A stretch of 64,000 nt of DNA, taken from contig NZ_AUII01000008.1 of the NCBI RefSeq assembly GCF_000423625.1, positions 1-64,000 of the forward strand, written 5' to 3'. The notes under the pieces are model-generated. The model made no database searches, was not told where the DNA came from, and saw only the letters and a program-made list of their open reading frames with translations. Shown in pieces: positions 63,241-64,000 of this stretch (the stretch's first letter is position 1; each line of letters opens with the position of its first letter). The stretch is from Pseudonocardia asaccharolytica DSM 44247 = NBRC 16224. GTDB taxonomy: Bacteria; Actinomycetota; Actinomycetes; Mycobacteriales; Pseudonocardiaceae. The position numbers and the translations under genes were made by a program.

Positions 63241-64000
63241 ATGGCACGTGTCCGGCCCGGTGAGGCGGCGAACCCGGCCCCGCCCACGGTCCAGCGGATC
63301 CGGGTGCGCTTTGCGAAGCGCGGCCGGCTGCGCTTCCTGTCTCATCGTGATATCGCTCGCAGTTTCGAACGAGCCGTCCGGCGGGCGGGGGTACCGGTGG
63401 CGCATTCGCACGGGTTCAGCCCGCACCCCCGGATCTCCTGGCTCGGCGCGGCCCCGACGGGCGCGGCGAGCGAGGCGGAGTACCTGGAGATCGGCCTGAC
63501 CCGTGAGCTCGATCCCGCCGGGCTCGTCGCCGAGCTCGACGCGGCGCTGCCCGCCGGGCTCGACGTGCTGGCCGCCGTGGTCGCCGAGCCGCCCCCGCTG
63601 GCCGATCGGATCAACGCCAGCCGCTGGCGGATGGAGCTGCCGGGCGTCGCGGTGGCGGAGCTGACCGCGGCGGTGGACGCGTTGCTGGCGCGCGACAGCG
63701 TGGTCGTCGAGCGGATGACCCCGTCGGGCCGTCGCGAGGCCGATGTGCGGGCGGCGCTGGCGTCCGCCGCGGTCACCCAGGGGGCCGGGCCCACATCCGT
63801 GAGCGCGGCCGAGATAGTTGCGGGCTGTGCGATACTGACGGCGGTTGTACGGCAGACGACACCTGCCGTTCGACCCGACGACGTGTTGGGCGCACTCGAC
63901 GTTGTCGCAGGTCTCAGGCCGCCGGTGCCCGCGAAGGTGACCCGGATGGCCCAGGGCTTGCTCGACGACCGAGGCCGCCTCGCCGAGCCGTTCGACTCCG
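63241..64000 (+). CDS. TIGR03936-family (DUF2344) radical SAM-associated protein, cut by window edge
   Basis: The first 253 codons are present. FAKRGRLRFLSHRDIARSFE, RRAGVPVAHSHGFSPHPRIS, TGAASEAEYLEIGLTREL and DVLAAVVAEPPPLADRINAS are the hallmark of the DUF2344/TIGR03936 domain, the usual companion of the TIGR03960 radical SAM protein. In many actinobacteria ribonuclease E/G follows. The right end of the gene is not in the window. Confidence 0.88.
   Translation, partial: MARVRPGEAANPAPPTVQRIRVRFAKRGRLRFLSHRDIARSFERAVRRAGVPVAHSHGFSPHPRISWLGAAPTGAASEAEYLEIGLTRELDPAGLVAELDAALPAGLDVLAAVVAEPPPLADRINASRWRMELPGVAVAELTAAVDALLARDSVVVERMTPSGRREADVRAALASAAVTQGAGPTSVSAAEIVAGCAILTAVVRQTTPAVRPDDVLGALDVVAGLRPPVPAKVTRMAQGLLDDRGRLAEPFDS

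Overview
The window is very GC-rich and strongly codon-biased to G/C at third positions. It has many GTG starts and ATGA/GTGA gene overlaps. It carries clpP1-clpP2, an iniBAC-like dynamin cluster, a trigger factor/ClpP/ClpX block, valS-folC-DUF4233-ndk, and a radical SAM pair of the TIGR03960/TIGR03936 type. Together these point to a mycelial actinobacterium, most likely Pseudonocardiaceae (Pseudonocardia-like). That assignment is inference from gene content; no rRNA gene is present. I found no tRNA, rRNA or CRISPR array.

Region 1 (1-15.3 kb) is an accessory aromatic-catabolism island. It starts with a cut-off IS630-type transposase. Next come a 2-oxoacid:ferredoxin oxidoreductase pair (IorA/IorB type), a cyclase-family hydrolase, an FAD oxidoreductase and a PaaX-type regulator. 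A divergently transcribed set follows for a CoA-dependent salicylate (or anthranilate) to gentisate route: a salicylyl-CoA 5-hydroxylase-type bifunctional enzyme, a nitrilase, gentisate 1,2-dioxygenase, an FAA hydrolase, a maleate-isomerase-like protein and a hotdog thioesterase. The aryl-CoA ligase expected to feed it is a wreck, and the maleate isomerase has lost a central block.

Region 2 (15.3-17.5 kb) is a graveyard: an 84-bp duplicated gene end, a gutted response regulator, a MarR/cupin pseudogene pair, and repeats around an intact DUF1697 gene.

Region 3 (17.5-32.1 kb) is envelope and signalling. It holds a DedA protein; a secreted protein + DUF6529 membrane protein + Rieske operon; a membrane-anchored GAF/class III cyclase translationally coupled to a Crp-like regulator; and then the most unusual locus. 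That locus has a membrane-anchored Hsp70-family protein divergent from an Asp/Gln-repeat acidic protein, an IniB-like protein with an Asp-rich beta-type repeat, two dynamin-like GTPases (IniA/IniC type) and a LuxR-type regulator.

Region 4 (32.2-43.5 kb) has a small regulator/hydrolase module, glutamate synthase (gltB-gltD), an FhuF-like Fe-S protein, and an ECF sigma factor next to an anti-sigma-type zinc finger fused to an Asp23-like domain, with two further Asp23-like proteins.

Region 5 (43.5-64 kb) is mostly housekeeping: tig, clpP1, clpP2, clpX, a CoA-transferase, valS-folC-DUF4233, a DM13 protein, ndk, a drug-type ABC exporter, dapA and the radical SAM pair. A deleted PPOX gene and a chimeric nuclease pseudogene are interspersed.

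At least a dozen genes show a TANNNT-like -10 box 5-8 nt before the start codon, implying leaderless mRNAs. Long perfect palindromes sit at several gene ends.
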